NCBI GenBank assembly: GCA_039545355.1
Contig: BCJJ01000007.1
Location: forward strand, 1,240,001-1,304,000
Direction of reading: 5' to 3'
DNA: 64,000 nt
Source of the DNA: Trichosporon coremiiforme
Lineage: Eukaryota; Basidiomycota; Tremellomycetes; Trichosporonales; Trichosporonaceae
The stretch's first letter is position 1, and every line of letters begins with the position of its first letter. The position numbers and the translations under genes were made by a program. Positions 11,930-24,406 of this stretch are shown here, piece by piece. Under the pieces are notes generated by a model, which worked only from the letters and a program-made list of their open reading frames with translations, did no database searches and was not told the DNA's origin.

Positions 11930-12068
11930 TGTTAAGTGAAACCTTTCGCCCCAACAATCTCCCCCCACCCCGCCTCGCTCGACACCCGACCTCCCTTAGC
12001 AACACCTGCTCTTCTCTCTGTCTCCGATCTCTCTCCTGTCTAAACCACACCATCGAACATCTGCAAAG
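11930..12068 (+). promoter_or_regulatory. Pyrimidine-rich leader of the Zn2Cys6 gene
   Basis: A C/T-rich stretch runs up to the ATG at 12069 (for example CTCTTCTCTCTGTCTCCGAT near 12009). CT-rich tracts of this kind are common in fungal core promoters and 5' leaders. It supports the start at 12069. The transcription start itself cannot be placed. Confidence 0.5.
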
Positions 12069-13491
12069 ATGGCTCAACCGTACCCTTCCTACGCTGTTCC
12101 GCTGTCGAACCCCAACCAGCAGCCCCCGCGCAACATGTATCGCCTGAACACTGCCCAGGCTAATGCCGGGGCTGGGTACGCCTACTCTTACAACACCCCT
12201 CAGAGTGGACACTTCCAGCACCAAGACATGCAGTTTGGCCTGGTCACTCCCCCTACCACCACCCCCGCTCAGTTCGGTTCCCCCCTCATCGCCAACGGTA
12301 ACTACTCCCCCATGCCCGGTAGCGCCCCTCACACGCCATGGGGCATGAACGCTCTCTCATTATCACCTCTCCCCTCCGACGGAGGCTTCTCCTACGCTCC
12401 GTCACCGATGATGGCTTCGGACTGTGGGGGAACCGAGTACCTGACCACTCCTCTCTCTGCTCATTCGCAGCCGGGAATGGAGATGGGCTACGGATACGTC
12501 GGAACACCGGGTCTCTACCGCCGAGACCAGTTCGGCATGGACATCGGCCTTGGCGTTAAGCCCGTTATCATCGGAGCCGACGGGCAGCCCGCCCCGGAGA
12601 TCAAGAAGCGTTCTCGAACTGCTCAGGCTTGTGAGCGCTGCCGCATCCGCAAGGCAAGGGTGAGTAAACTCGCTGTGGCGTCGTGCACAGTCGGGGGGCT
12701 TGGTCGATCCTGATCAACAACCCGCGGAGTGTGTGGCTGAGACAACGCCGCCTTTGGCGTCCAGGTCCCCACCTTGAAGCCATCGAATACTCAGCTGACT
12801 TTAGTGCTTTGGCGGCAACCCCTGCAACCGCTGCCAGAAGCGGGGATTCGTATGCGAGTTCTCGCAGCAGGTTCGCCAGCGCGGCCCCAACAACAAGCCC
12901 GCTTCCCAGCTCATTGCTGCTGCCATCGCTCGCGGCGAGGCCAGCCCTCGGGTGGTCAGCGCCTCTGCTGCTGCCACCGGCACCACGATGCCCGCCAGCG
13001 CCACCGCTGCTACCGGTCCCAAGCCTCTTCTTACCACGGACCCCGTCAAGGTTGTCCGCCGTCACAGCATGCCGGACAACGGCCCCATTGCTTCGGTCCC
13101 TCCTCCCCCATCAAAGACGTACTCGACAAACGACGTCCAAACCCTTAGCGTCCAGACGAACGTTGTGGAAGCCAACGGCACCGTTTCGATGCCCAACAGC
13201 GCTGTTCCGAGCCTTCCCACTCCCACCGCCGAGTACCTCGCCGTCCCCGGCCAGTACTCCCGGCGGGATGCTGAGCTTTTCTCTGACCCTCAGCGATCCC
13301 CCGGCTACAGCTATACTCCCGAGTCCGCCGACACCAACGCTGGAGAGTACCCCTACACTCCCATCTCGCCTGGCGCCACAACCTTCTCCCCGACACTGAA
13401 CATGCAACCGTCCTCTGGACCGGTGTATGCTCAGCAGCTCGTCTCTGAGGAGCCTCAACAAACGCAGCAGTGGTACAGTGCCGCTGCCTAA
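12069..13491 (+). CDS. Zn2Cys6 transcription factor
   Basis: Two exons, 12069-12659 and 12805-13491, give 425 residues. The 145-nt intron (GTGAGT to TTTAG) splits the DNA-binding motif; joining restores a perfect C-x2-C-x6-C-x5-C-x2-C-x6-C cluster with Cys at 188, 191, 198, 204, 207 and 214. A basic RQRGPNNK segment follows. The N-terminal half is rich in Pro, Ser, Gly, Tyr and Gln. The C-terminal part is low-complexity and no fungal_trans middle-homology domain was seen, so the cluster sits mid-protein without the usual ligand-sensing region. It acts presumably in the nucleus as a sequence-specific regulator; targets are unknown. It stands alone between two gene deserts of about 6 kb. Confidence 0.9.
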
Positions 13492-14470
13492 GCCGAGTGC
13501 ACTGCTTCCCTTGCGAAGCAGGTCGCCTCCTTATGTTTCCGGCTCCTCTCAACAACATATTAGAAACATTCGCATCGTCATCGATACCTCGAAGGACGCT
13601 TGGAACACTATGCTCGCCTCCCTCATGGACATTCTTCACTCACAACGAAAGGACAATTTGATACCCAGCAAAAGTGCGCGACGACGCGACTTGGATTGTC
13701 AAGACTACCCAATCGATTATATGTCTTAATTACTCTTGCTCATTTTAAGGACATTGGTATGGCGACGAAGCCCAGCCAATATCGGACCCTCATCGAGCTC
13801 TCGCTCCAATTATATGTTTTTATCTCGTTTCCTTTTCTTTCCGAAGTCTAGCATCAGAACAATAGGACACTGGCAGTTGTGCAGTTGTGGGCATACAAGT
13901 ATTACAGGGCATGCATCTATAATCATAGGTCACATAATCACCAGCACAGCGGTACATCCAGCAACAGCGCCGGCTACATTTGAGCGATTCTCCGGTCTAC
14001 CGGCCACCGAAAACTGGCTCCGTGGAAGTGCAACCAGCGTTGCGCCGCAGCGGCCAGGCGAAAGCCGTCTCTGGGTGTGCGTTTGAGCCAGACGTGCCGG
14101 GAAAGGCAATGCGACACATTGATGGACATGGCAGGAGCTTACAGCACATGGTGCACGCGCTTGCCCGGGTCAACCAAGTATCAAAGTTCGCGATCTCTAG
14201 ACCGTGCGAGCGGCAACAATGCACCAAGCCAATCGCTCCACCAGGCGCACCAAGCACACCAACGCGCAGGGCAACGGGAGGTACCATCGGTAGTTTAGAC
14301 ATCCGAGGGTCCGAGACTAACCAGCGCCACTGGCACCACCATTGCAGCGCGGATCCTCCGAGGCGTCGCACTTCGTTTCTGTATGCCGCTAGGTTCGATG
14401 CTTCAGGCGAGCCATAGCGAGCGCCCGTCCGCCATATGATCTGACTGTCGTTAACGCTGGCAAGCCTGAG

Positions 14471-14503
14471 CGGTCAGAACGGTCAGGACGGTCAGGCGGT
14501 CAG
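14471..14503. repeat. Short tandem repeat, unit about CGGTCAGGA
   Basis: CGGTCAG occurs four times in a row with 1-3 bases between copies. It is non-coding and there are too few copies to class it as a minisatellite with certainty. Confidence 0.6.
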
Positions 14504-14537
14504 CACCCGCCCGGCAAGGCCGCTCAGGCCGAAAGGC

Positions 14538-14601
14538 GTCCTGCGCATCCTGACATCCGTCCTGAGCATCCTGAGGATCCTGCATCGTGTCCTGATGTCC
14601 T
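14538..14601. repeat. Imperfect tandem repeat around CATCCTGA
   Basis: Variants of (G/C)(C/A)ATCCTGA/GTCCTGA recur at roughly 9-12 base spacing immediately after the CGGTCAG array. It is non-coding. Confidence 0.5.
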
Positions 14602-17600
14602 CTTGTTTGTCTGAATTACCTCTAGTCCGTCCATCAAGCTTCGTCCATTTGGCCCATATGATCAATTCCAATCGCAAACACATCCTCGGCGGAACCCACA
14701 GTCGTACGGCTGTCATCCGTCCTCGTACCGTGGATCAGGTGTCATTGTACAGACTGGGAATGACGTTGATATCGCGATCGTGCGATCACACCCGCAGCCA
14801 GCCTCGGTAAGCATGCATTGGCTGGCTCCAGCAAACGATGATCGCGGCTCTGCGGCTGAGCTGTGTCAAGCGATCAGAGCATCAGGTGGTGTAGCGAGCC
14901 GAAGCGGTCTGTGTGTCGGTTGGAATCACAAGATCGGATGCTTTGGGTCGCTTTAGTCGATGTCGAGTTGCAACAACTTTGCTGCGCACAACCTGTTTCG
15001 AGTCCATACGGTGAGTCAGTGCGCAGCGACCTCGACCGCAGAATGATATGTACGTTATACATTGCGGCAAGTGCGGCTCGGCGCAGATACGTCTGGTTTG
15101 CGCACGCTTGTAATGGCGATTGCTTAGTGCGAGATTTGCCTTTTTGATACAAATGATCAGAGCTAGTTCAGTCTAGCGGCCGGTGCTGAGCCCAGCGTAG
15201 CCTGGGCCAGCTGGACGGCAACGGAATGCGTGACAGCATGAAGGCGTCGAGAGCCGGGAAGAGCAGCACCATTGGGTAATTACACGCTAACCTGGGCGGG
15301 GCCACTGCGGTCCAGAAACTCTTCCGGCTGGCGCCACCTAGCGCTATGAGCATGTTCGACTCTAGGTTTTCCCGCCCTTAAGCATTCACTCAGCATGACG
15401 CATTGACCCATTCTTTCCCATACGTACAACGAGCAGGTCATGGTTTCGGATTATCTGGAATATCTCTGCGTGTTCTCATTCCTCAGCGGTGGTTAACCTT
15501 GATGGCTAATTCCTCGCAATTGCAACCGAGCAGAATCTAGCGTTGATGAATTGTCATGACTTGAGAACTGGCTTGCGTACAGCACATCCTGGCGTGAAAT
15601 CCTTGATGTGCGTGCGTTTGCGTAAAGGTCACCAAAAGTGCCTCGTTCCTCGCACTGCGCCGAGAGACCTCTGTCATTCCGTCGGAGGTCCGGATCCAAA
15701 TGTTATGTCACTGCAAGAGCCGTCCTCCCCATGCCGCATAAGTAGTCGGCGCGCAGCGGCGGCCGACATCCGATGCCCGCTAACACCTGATGTGCCTGTC
15801 AGAGATAATCGCGCGCCCTGGAGTCCTCCAGTCATGCCACACCGACATTCCTACATCCTCACAGCTATCCTGACCGCTCCCCAGCCGCTCGCTCAGCATG
15901 AACATGCCCCATGCATAAGTGCGACAGCTACGTACTCCATCACCGCGTGCTACATGCAACACGAGGTGCACTTTCGCTTCCCTTCGCTTCCGAGGTGACA
16001 AGCCACCAGAGCAGCTCTGTACCAGCTCCTGGATGAAGCCCCTGTGTTCGGAGATCTCTAGCGATCAATTTCCTCCACAGCTCACCGTGGCTGTTGGAAT
16101 CTAGGACCTGCGGGACATACGAACGTGCACTGTCTGAGTGTCTAACTCTGCCCTTGCTCTAATGCGCGAACAGATGAAGGGATAAGAGGGACAGGCCACA
16201 GTCGTACTCCTTCTACCACTCCTTCAACATCCTGCTCTATAGCATTCCCATCTCCGGGACCCGTTCCTTGTCTAAGCGGACTTTTGAACTCTACACCCTC
16301 GAAACGCTTCTCTTCACTAGCATTGGTCTACCGCGGATCGTGGAAGTCCAGTATCCGGGAAACCACTCAGAAGGCTTCAAGCGTTAGGGTATTGCGGGCT
16401 TTGGGCCGCCAAATTGCAGTCCTCTGAGTTCAAGGTTAAGCTTCGTTAAGCTCTCCAAGCACCTTAGACATGAAAAAAGCGCCGTAAGGGCAGGCGATGA
16501 TTGAATCGCCGTGTCGGATCATCGTCAGGCGAAACCTCATCTCGGACCTGCCGACGCCCGCGTTCAGCCAAGACCGTCGCGAGTGCTGTCGACCTGACTG
16601 CGCGCATGCTGTTTCATGCGGTGTGAACAGCACTGTTCATTGATATCCCTGCGACGCCAGGTCACTAAGGTGGCGCTCGCCCACCCTTGCGGACCCGCGG
16701 CGCTCACCCTAGCCACCAAGGGAGGCGTCAGGCCATCGCTGACCTGGATCACCGTTCACTCCAGCAGCGCTCCACTCAGCAAGCCTAGCTAAGGTTGCAG
16801 CGTTTGGGAGTAGGGAACCACGATAACCGACATGCGACCGCGTAGATAGGGGAAAAGGAAGAAAGGGTAGAACGGAACAGAAGGGTTCCCCGACACGATG
16901 AATGGTTGCAGTTTTCGTGCCTGTACGTGTGACTAGAGCGATACGGACTCGATGCACCATGTGGTGATGAGGAACAGACGAGATGGCGAACAGGCGCACT
17001 CAGTGCGCCCTGGCCGACAGCTGCCATGCCCAATCTGGGAAGCAGGTGCCAGAGATGATCGTCGCCCCGTTCTGTGGGTATCTCTGTTGGTATCAAGTTA
17101 AAAGTCTTGTGACCAGGATGTCGGCATGCTTTGAGGTTCGGGAGTTTCGATGCGTCTCTGGAGACTCCCGAGATTCCCAGGCTGAGATCAGGAAGGAAGG
17201 ACCCAAGGAAAGGGGGCCGTAGTCTTGTTCCAGATTGTAACGACAAGGTTTTCCACTCTGTCAGCTTCTGTGCTTTGAAAGTCAATGGGACAACGTAACG
17301 GTATGCCGACACGCTAGAGCGGAGTTCTCAGCTTCAAACATCGGTTTACCCCTGGTCGTTCCTCCAACCTGTCCCGGTCTGATCTGTGCACACTTGGGCG
17401 CTGCAATGTAACGTACCCCGTTGCACTGCTGGAGCGATTTCGGTCCCCACCGGCGGTCGCGAAACTGCTAGGAGGTTCCAGCATTGCAGGTCTCGTAACT
17501 ACCCCTCGCCACGGGCTACGACCTCCGTTGACGGCCTGGCATCCTTGCGCCGTAGCCTGCATGTATGGTTCACATTCCCTGCGCAGTTACTCACCATATC

Positions 17601-19494
17601 AACGCAGTGCACGAAGATCCCGTGAGAGCCGCGGCGTAAGCATAACTGGAACAACGCCTGGAGACACGAAGCGGTGGAGATCGCCGCGCTCGTCGTCACT
17701 TTGCCATTAGTGGATGACCCACAACATCATTGCTGCGTGTTAACTCCCATTTGATACGCACATCTAGAGTACTAGAGTACCCGCTCCATTCGGACCAAGT
17801 GCTGTCTCATTCTGTATAGATGGTCCTGGAAAAAGGGATACCAGGCTCGAGCGGTCAATGGAGATTGAGCGCGCGTGCTTAATTCCCGAACAACCAAGCG
17901 AAAGTCGTCGTGAGGGACCGCGGAGCTGCCACACTCTCCGACTATGCCATGCTTAACAGGCATACCCCAGACGACGTGCGTGTCCAGAGTGCGACTCTTG
18001 GCCAGCCATATATTCTCCTCACACCTCCGGGGTTTGTGACGGTCTATCCGCCAACGGCCCCCGGCGTTAGCCCTCCAACCGCTCCGTCGCTGTCTGCCTC
18101 CGATAGCTACTGAATGTAATCCGCCTGACTCAATGCAGCTCCGACTCTAATCTGTATCACAATCTACTCAGCGATCAGCAATCCGCCACCCTGCACTGCA
18201 AAACGGTTGAAGCTCAGATCACCACAATTCATCAGCTGCAGGCTGTGGTTCGACCACGTCCCATCCACCTCTCACCCACCACTGAGCGGCCCTGCGAGCG
18301 AATGTGTGATGGGGTGACCCTCTGTGGCGTGCCGAGGTGCCGGGCGTCGTCTCGGGCCGAGCTCCGACCAACATGACGTTCAGATGTCCCATACGGTGGG
18401 CGTGCGGGGCATAGCATGCTGTAATTTGTCGCGTCTGAATGGGCTTGACCCGTCTTGACTGTCTTGGAAGTTGTACGTAAGGACTCGCTCCCGTCCTCCA
18501 GACACCTCCCGGTCCTCGGCGCTGCCTCCCTCTCCACCCTCTGGGCCGGCCTCTGAGCGCGCTGAGCTTGTTTCGGACATACTTTTTGGTAGTAATCCCT
18601 CGACCCGCTGGACCCGTGGGTCCCACCTCGTTCGAGCTTCTTTGGGTGGGGTGGCCGCCGACCTAAGTCTGCAACGCATTCATTCTCAGTAAGGATCAAG
18701 GGACGTCCCAGTAGTGAAATGATCACGAAAATCCAACGGCAATTCATCACGCTATCACAAAAATGAAAGGAACAGTCTGATCCTTGATCCTGTCACGGTC
18801 TTGCTTGAATCCTGCACTATTCATGCTATATCACGCTTCGGACGTGTGTTAACGGCAACGCTACGTAAGCAACTCGGAAACCCAAAACTGATGACGAGAC
18901 GCTTGGACGACTGAACTTGTCCACCGAGTTAGCTGTTCGGATCCTCGTTCAACTCGCCAGTTTCCGATTGTTGTGACACTCTCGCAAGTCGTTATTGCAT
19001 AGACGTTCATGGCAGACAGAACAGAACAGCATAGGTATGGAAAGCAGGAAAGAATATAGAATCTGACTAAGAAGTGTGAATGAAAGCGGAAAAACTCGTA
19101 CACCGTGGCGCTATCTATTGCACATGATTAAATATGATCGATCCAAACAAGAGCCAACAACCAACAACATGGTAGGATGCCTTCACCGTCTAAGGCTCAC
19201 AAGGTACACGCCGCGTCCTCCAAGCTATGCCATCCAACCCGCGACGCCTGATGAAAGGCGAGGCGTTTCCTGGCTCTTCGTCCGCGCTTTAAACCACGGG
19301 TTCACCGTGAACTCGCACCTGCTCGTCAGCGACTAACAATATTTCGATCGCCTGAGCTGGAGAAGCCGATGGGCGTGAGAGGCGCGGACGACTCAGAACA
19401 GAACAGAGTTGGCCTGATCCGGCTCGCCGAGCACTGGCGGCCACGATCCCAACTGACCATGCAGACCCAGCACAGCTCTGTGGACCCGCCAGAC

Positions 19495-22008
19495 TCAAAC
19501 ACTCACCCTGTAGATACACGTCAAGTTGCCGCCCCAGTTCGAGTTGAATGCGAACACAACGTCAGAGACCGGAATACCCATCTTGATGATCTCCGGTACC
19601 ACTGGGAAGGTCTGGACAGGCGTAGGTGCCAAGGGGTCGTATGTGAAGCGGGTGAGGCAGATGCGGTCTGGCGTCTCCTTGAACGCTGCGCCCTCGCTGT
19701 TCGTTAATATCAAATCTTGGCAATATTGGCCAGCGAAGGCTCTACACTTACTCCTCGACCCAGCCATCGGCTTCTCGCTGCTCAAACCACTGCTTGACCT
19801 TGTCCTGGTTCTCTTCGCCTTCGACAGAAGCCCACTAGACGTCAGTTCACAACACAATCAGGCGGAACTCACCACTTCGACGTCTCGAGGAGCTGAGCTC
19901 ACATCAAGTGCGAGCTCCTTGGCGGCGTGCTCCACGGTGACGGCCATGACGTTGACAGGGCGGGCAAGGCTGACGCCAAGAGTACCCGTGCTACCCTCAA
20001 ACGGCCAACACGATCCCACAGCCGTATCGGTCTCGAGGGCGGTGGTAGGAGGTCGGCCAGTGATTGCACGGTCGCCACGAAGGACCTTGCCAACGACAGA
20101 CGGCCGCTTGAGGACCAGAGTCTCGGAAGTTCCAGCTGGGATTACACGAGCACCGGCGCTGAGAAGGGCGTAGTCGGCCATCGCCAGCATGTCCTTGGAG
20201 TACTTGAGGAGAGCAGCGTCGACGATGGCGTGCAGGGCCTGGGTAACGTCCTCGCCCTTGGATGACTTAAAGGTGACGGCAGGCTGAGCAACCGGCTTGC
20301 CCGAGTTGACATTGCCGGTATCTCGGCGGATCTCCTGGAGCTCCTTCTGCAAGGCGTGAACCTCACCCTCGATCCCGTTGATGATGGCAGCCTTATCGTA
20401 CCCAAGGGAATGACCAGCTTTGAGCAGCCACTTGTTGAGCTCCTCCTGGTGGTGCTCGAGAGCCCACTTCGACTCCGGAGACTGGATACCGGTCAGGTGC
20501 TTGCGAATCTTCTCGTCCACGAGGTCAGCTCCGACAAAGACCTTCTTGAGAGCGGCCCAGACCGAGGGAGGAATGCTTCCATCGTCCATCGGAGTCTTGG
20601 CGGGCATGATGTGAAGCATGATGTCGCGAAGGTGCCCCTCCGAAAGCTGGCGTCGAACTTCCTCCTCCACAGAGGCGATCTTGCCCTTCACTGACTCAAT
20701 CTCAGAGTCGACGTTAATGAACTTCTGATCATGCTTGCTGACTCGCGATTGGAGCTCGTTAACCTCAACCTTGAGCTGCTTCACAGAGTCCTGCACATCT
20801 ACCACCCCCGCTCTCGTCTGCGTCCCGCTCGCATCCTCCTGATGTTGTCGAGCTTCGAGCTCGTGGATACGTTTCATGAGAAGACGCTGCGCTTCTTGAG
20901 CAGCCGTAAGGTCTTCGGAAGCGGACGATGATGCGCGAGCGAGGGCGCTCTCTAGTGATGTGAGACGGGCGATGAGCTCATCGATGTTGGAAGGGGGCGC
21001 GACCGGCGATCGGTACGTGGACTTGAACAAATTGCCTGAAAGCTCTCGGGCGGCGAGCAGCAGACCGAGGCAAAGGACGACGCCAGCTATGGCGAGGGCA
21101 CCGTTCCCTCCCCGGCGAGCTTTGCGCAAGAGGTTCCGGGGCAAGTTCACAATGAAGAGAATGAACGACGAGCCGAGCTTGACAAGATAGGCGAGGAAAC
21201 CCGCGGCTCCGCCAGTCAAATTGGTCGCCATCGTCCGTCCAGCACTAGGCCCCCGAGAGGCACGACCCATCTGGGGATCCTGATAGGATACTCCTGGGGA
21301 AGTGAAGGGGTGGGTGATTGGAGCGGGAGAGACGGAAAGGCGTTGCGAACGGCGCGACATCACCGATGGCGAGTGAGACATGTTGACCGACGCCTCTTCC
21401 TCGGTGATGTCAAGCTCACGACGGGTTCCCCTTCGGACTGTTGGCCGGGTCATAGTCGGTCGAATGCCTAAGCCATCACCCAAGTAGCCCTCTCCCTTGG
21501 TCTTGCGCTTCCCCCTGGTGGCAGACCGTCCGTCCAGAGCTCCAGAACGAACGACGCCTTCGCCACCCGCTCCAGAGGAATCGGAAGCGACACCCTCGTC
21601 TTCAGCCGGTCGGTAGGCCATTTCGTCCTCGAGGGCCTTGTTTCTCCTAGGTTGCCGGCGAGAGGTCGTACTGCGCTGTTGGTTGACCATCATGTCCTCC
21701 TTTGCGTAGCTGTAGTCTCCCGACGAATTGCCTAAGGACGAGAAGGAGGTGTAGTCACCGGAGGCGTTTAAGAGGTCGAGGTCTTCCGGGGGCGGGTGCA
21801 AGTGGTAGGTCACCGGCGATAAAGCTCGATTGTCGTGAAGAATGCGCTCAGGCGGCGACAGCGCCCGGCTTGGTTCGGGCATAGGTGACAGAGCGCGGTG
21901 AGAGATGGCTTTAGGAGTTGCTCCGGTCTGAGCGGCAGTAAAGGCGGCGGCAACACTGCTGAGGTCAGCTGTGGAAGAGTGGGCACGATTAGAAGTCTGA
22001 GCAGTCAA
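19495..22008 (-). CDS. SUN-domain inner nuclear membrane protein
   Basis: Three exons (22008-19873, 19834-19752, 19696-19495) give 806 residues. The first 250 or so residues are Ser/Pro-rich and basic, as expected for a nucleoplasmic tail. One hydrophobic segment follows (NGALAIAGVVLCLGLLLAA, about residues 300-320), then a coiled coil (LNxLxxxxxK heptads, about 400-520), then a C-terminal SUN domain (LLSAGARVIP, GSCWPFEGSTG, DVVFAFNSNWGG). Splicing restores the conserved W-A-S start of the last third. The family spans the inner nuclear envelope and links to KASH partners and to centrosome or telomere attachment. The last residues read CIYRVSV then stop; a GTGAGT at the same place leaves open a small extra exon ending near 19393. 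Confidence 0.85.
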
Positions 22009-23539
22009 TGAGCCCCCGCTTTTTCACTGTCATAGCGTCCGGGGACGTGTCTGGTGTATGTGCGGCAAGCGGCTCATCGACGTCGGTGGCTCGAGTGCAA
22101 GCCACAAACATTGCCCAAATCGTTCCGAACTCACTTGACGCTCGTGTTGCTGAGTCCGAGAACGCTCGCTCTGTCGCATCAATAGTTCGGCAGGGGCGAG
22201 TGATAAAGCGGGAAAGATAATGAAAGAAGGTTTCAGGCGAACAAGTGAAAGAACATCGCCGTGTCAGCATCGCTCTCATCACACGCCCCCGCGACGTGGC
22301 CATTGTGCGTGAGACATGCTTTGTCTATGTCAATGTGTCCACCGCCTTGACTCACTCTTGCTGCGATGCTCGCTTCGAGCGAGGAGTCGCAGAAGACCGC
22401 CTCGGCGGCATATCGGTTCCCTCACGAAAGCACTGGGCGAATGTGAAGTGTCCTGCGAAGGGTCCGAGGTAACGGTCGACGGGGACCTCGATCGGAGGAT
22501 ACGGAGTGGTGGGAGGGGACCGGTTGACCTTCAAGCCTCGGAGCGGAGGAATGGTGCTCGAGTGCGCCGAAGCGGATGCGAGGATGGATGCGGGGGATAG
22601 CTTTGGTGAAGGATGAGGGAGGTATCGATTGGGTCGTTGTTTGTCTCGTCGTATGGTCAGTCGCTCGACAGGAACGGGCGACGGGATCTTGGCCGATCTC
22701 CGCTTTCCTCTTGATGCGACGTCTGTGTAGGGTTCGCGCGAGGATTAAGGCGACCGTAGTTGCCTCTGGGGTATTTGTATCAAGCGCAGAGCGTGGTGGA
22801 CAGACAATGAGTACAATATTGAAACCGCTGATGCACAGAGATGGACGAATGCATGCGGGCCGTTACAGGTGCGGAACACAGGGTCAGATGCAGACAATGG
22901 TCTACTCACCTGCTGTTGTTCCTGGCTCTCTCGATTCAGCAGCCCCTCTGAAGCGAGAAGAAAAATCATCCACCGGGGATAGCGGTGGACAAAGAGCAGG
23001 TGCAGTTCACTTCATGCATACCACACCACCGCAGTGGCAACTGCGGATATACTGTACGGGCAATCGTGCTAAGGTGGAGCTCGACGTTTGACCACGCTCC
23101 CAGCAGGAACACGGCTTGCCGGGAACAGCGCTGCTCGTGAGCTACATTAGAATTGAGGGATGCTCTCTGGCGTCCTGTATGTTGGGCCAGGCGAGATGGC
23201 TGGCAGCGTGCAGACGCCAACTCGATATTGCTTGGGCACCATCATACCCGCCTTGTCTAGACATGCGTTGCCATCAGTGGACCTGACTTCCCTGGTTCTC
23301 CGCGCTGCGTAAATCACGTATCGCGCAAAATCAGGTCAGTCAGAAGAAAAGACATGCGCACGTTCCATCATGTGAGCAAACTGACAACAGTGCGATAAGT
23401 AGCTGCGGAGGCAAGGTCATGATATACATATCCCAATGCTAACGAACACCAACTGCCCACTGGAACTTGATAGCGACCTCTGCAAACCAAGCCCAACAAG
23501 CAGCCATTGTCCCGGACCGACCGAGACGAAGCGAGGTGT
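22009..23539. other. Intergenic region between the SUN and uS9 genes
   Basis: About 1.5 kb that must contain the SUN-gene promoter (right of 22008) and the 3' end of uS9. No further coding exon with recognisable similarity was seen on either strand. Confidence 0.5.
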
Positions 23540-23564
23540 TTAACGGTAAGACTTCTGGCGACGA

Positions 23565-23599
<35 letters not shown>

Positions 23600-24406
23600 G
23601 CAGCGACGGGGGTCGGCGACCAGGAGGGTACGGTCGTAGGCGATGTAGGTCTTCTTCAGCTCAAGAGCGGAAGCGGCGTCCTCGTTCTTGGCGTAGAAGG
23701 CGACGAGACCCTTGGCGATAGCTTGGCGGATAGCGTAGAGCTGCGAGACGTGGCCACCACCCTTGACGCGGAGACGGACGTCAAGGTTGGCGAACTTGTC
23801 GGAACCGACGACAAGGATGGGCTCGTAAACCTTGTAACGGAGGGTCGAACTGTCCTGGTCAGCAATTCGTTCCACGCGATGATATGCGAAGTGGTCCAAG
23901 AATCTTCCGACGGACCAGGGGTCGAGAGGCGTAGACAAGCGGCCGCTCAACATGCGGCTCCGCAAACGCAAAGCGCATCGAGCTTTCCACGCTGACATTT
24001 CCGCCGCTCCACTGATCCTCGATCCGTCGTTGGTTGTCCTATTCCATCTTCGAGTCCCGCTGGACACTCACGGCTCGACGAGCGAGATGGGGGAGCCGTT
24101 AAGGCGAACCTGGCCGCGGCCGGGGGTGACGTGGGCCACTGCGGTAGCAGTCTGTTGGAGGAGAGTCGATGTTCAAGAATCAGGTGCGGTGTCGCGAAAA
24201 GTTGCGAGAGTGGAGTAGCACCGAGTTCCAGCCAAATAATGTTTTCAAGTGTCCAGCACAAGGTCGCAAGCAATGTGAATGAGAGTTTCGGAAAGATCGA
24301 GAATCGCGGAGAGAAAGAAGCAGCGTCAGCAACCGGTTCCAACGTCTGGTAGTCCGTTCCCATGACAACGCACCTTCTTCTTGCCGAAGGTCTGGACGGC
24401 CGACAT
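23540..24406 (-). CDS. RPS16: 40S ribosomal protein uS9 (S16)
   Basis: Exons 24406-24374, 24151-24072 and 23849-23540 give 140 residues, close to the usual length of about 143. It begins [20 protein letters not shown], continues with [18 protein letters not shown] and ends in the diagnostic basic tail [10 protein letters not shown] that reaches the decoding centre. The protein is a component of the small subunit head. Both introns are 222 nt, much longer than most introns here, a pattern often seen in ribosomal-protein genes; I found no convincing snoRNA box pair in them. The gene is divergent to mitochondrial uL4m across 1.3 kb. Confidence 0.95.

Larger units (their letters stand above)
13492..19494. 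other. Gene desert between the Zn2Cys6 and SUN-domain genes
   Basis: About 6 kb between two converging genes with no protein-coding gene that I can support. The left end holds the 3' region of the transcription factor and the right end that of the SUN gene. Two short tandem repeats lie at 14471-14503 and 14538-14601. Otherwise I see no transposon domains, RNA genes or conserved exons. Confidence 0.5.

Noticed and set aside
11617..12147. 176-codon frame upstream of and overlapping the Zn2Cys6 start
   Set aside because: Lies in the C/T-rich leader, is biased to Leu, Ser, Arg and Pro, and is in another frame than the conserved zinc cluster.
19393..19506. Extra 3' exon of the SUN gene after the GTGAGT at 19506
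   Set aside because: Not firmly rejected: the intron would be 29-48 nt and the phase that gives an HG-type ending does not fit, so the in-frame stop at 19495 was kept.
23850..24373. snoRNA in the uS9 introns
   Set aside because: Introns are long enough, but no convincing C/D or H/ACA box pair was found by eye.
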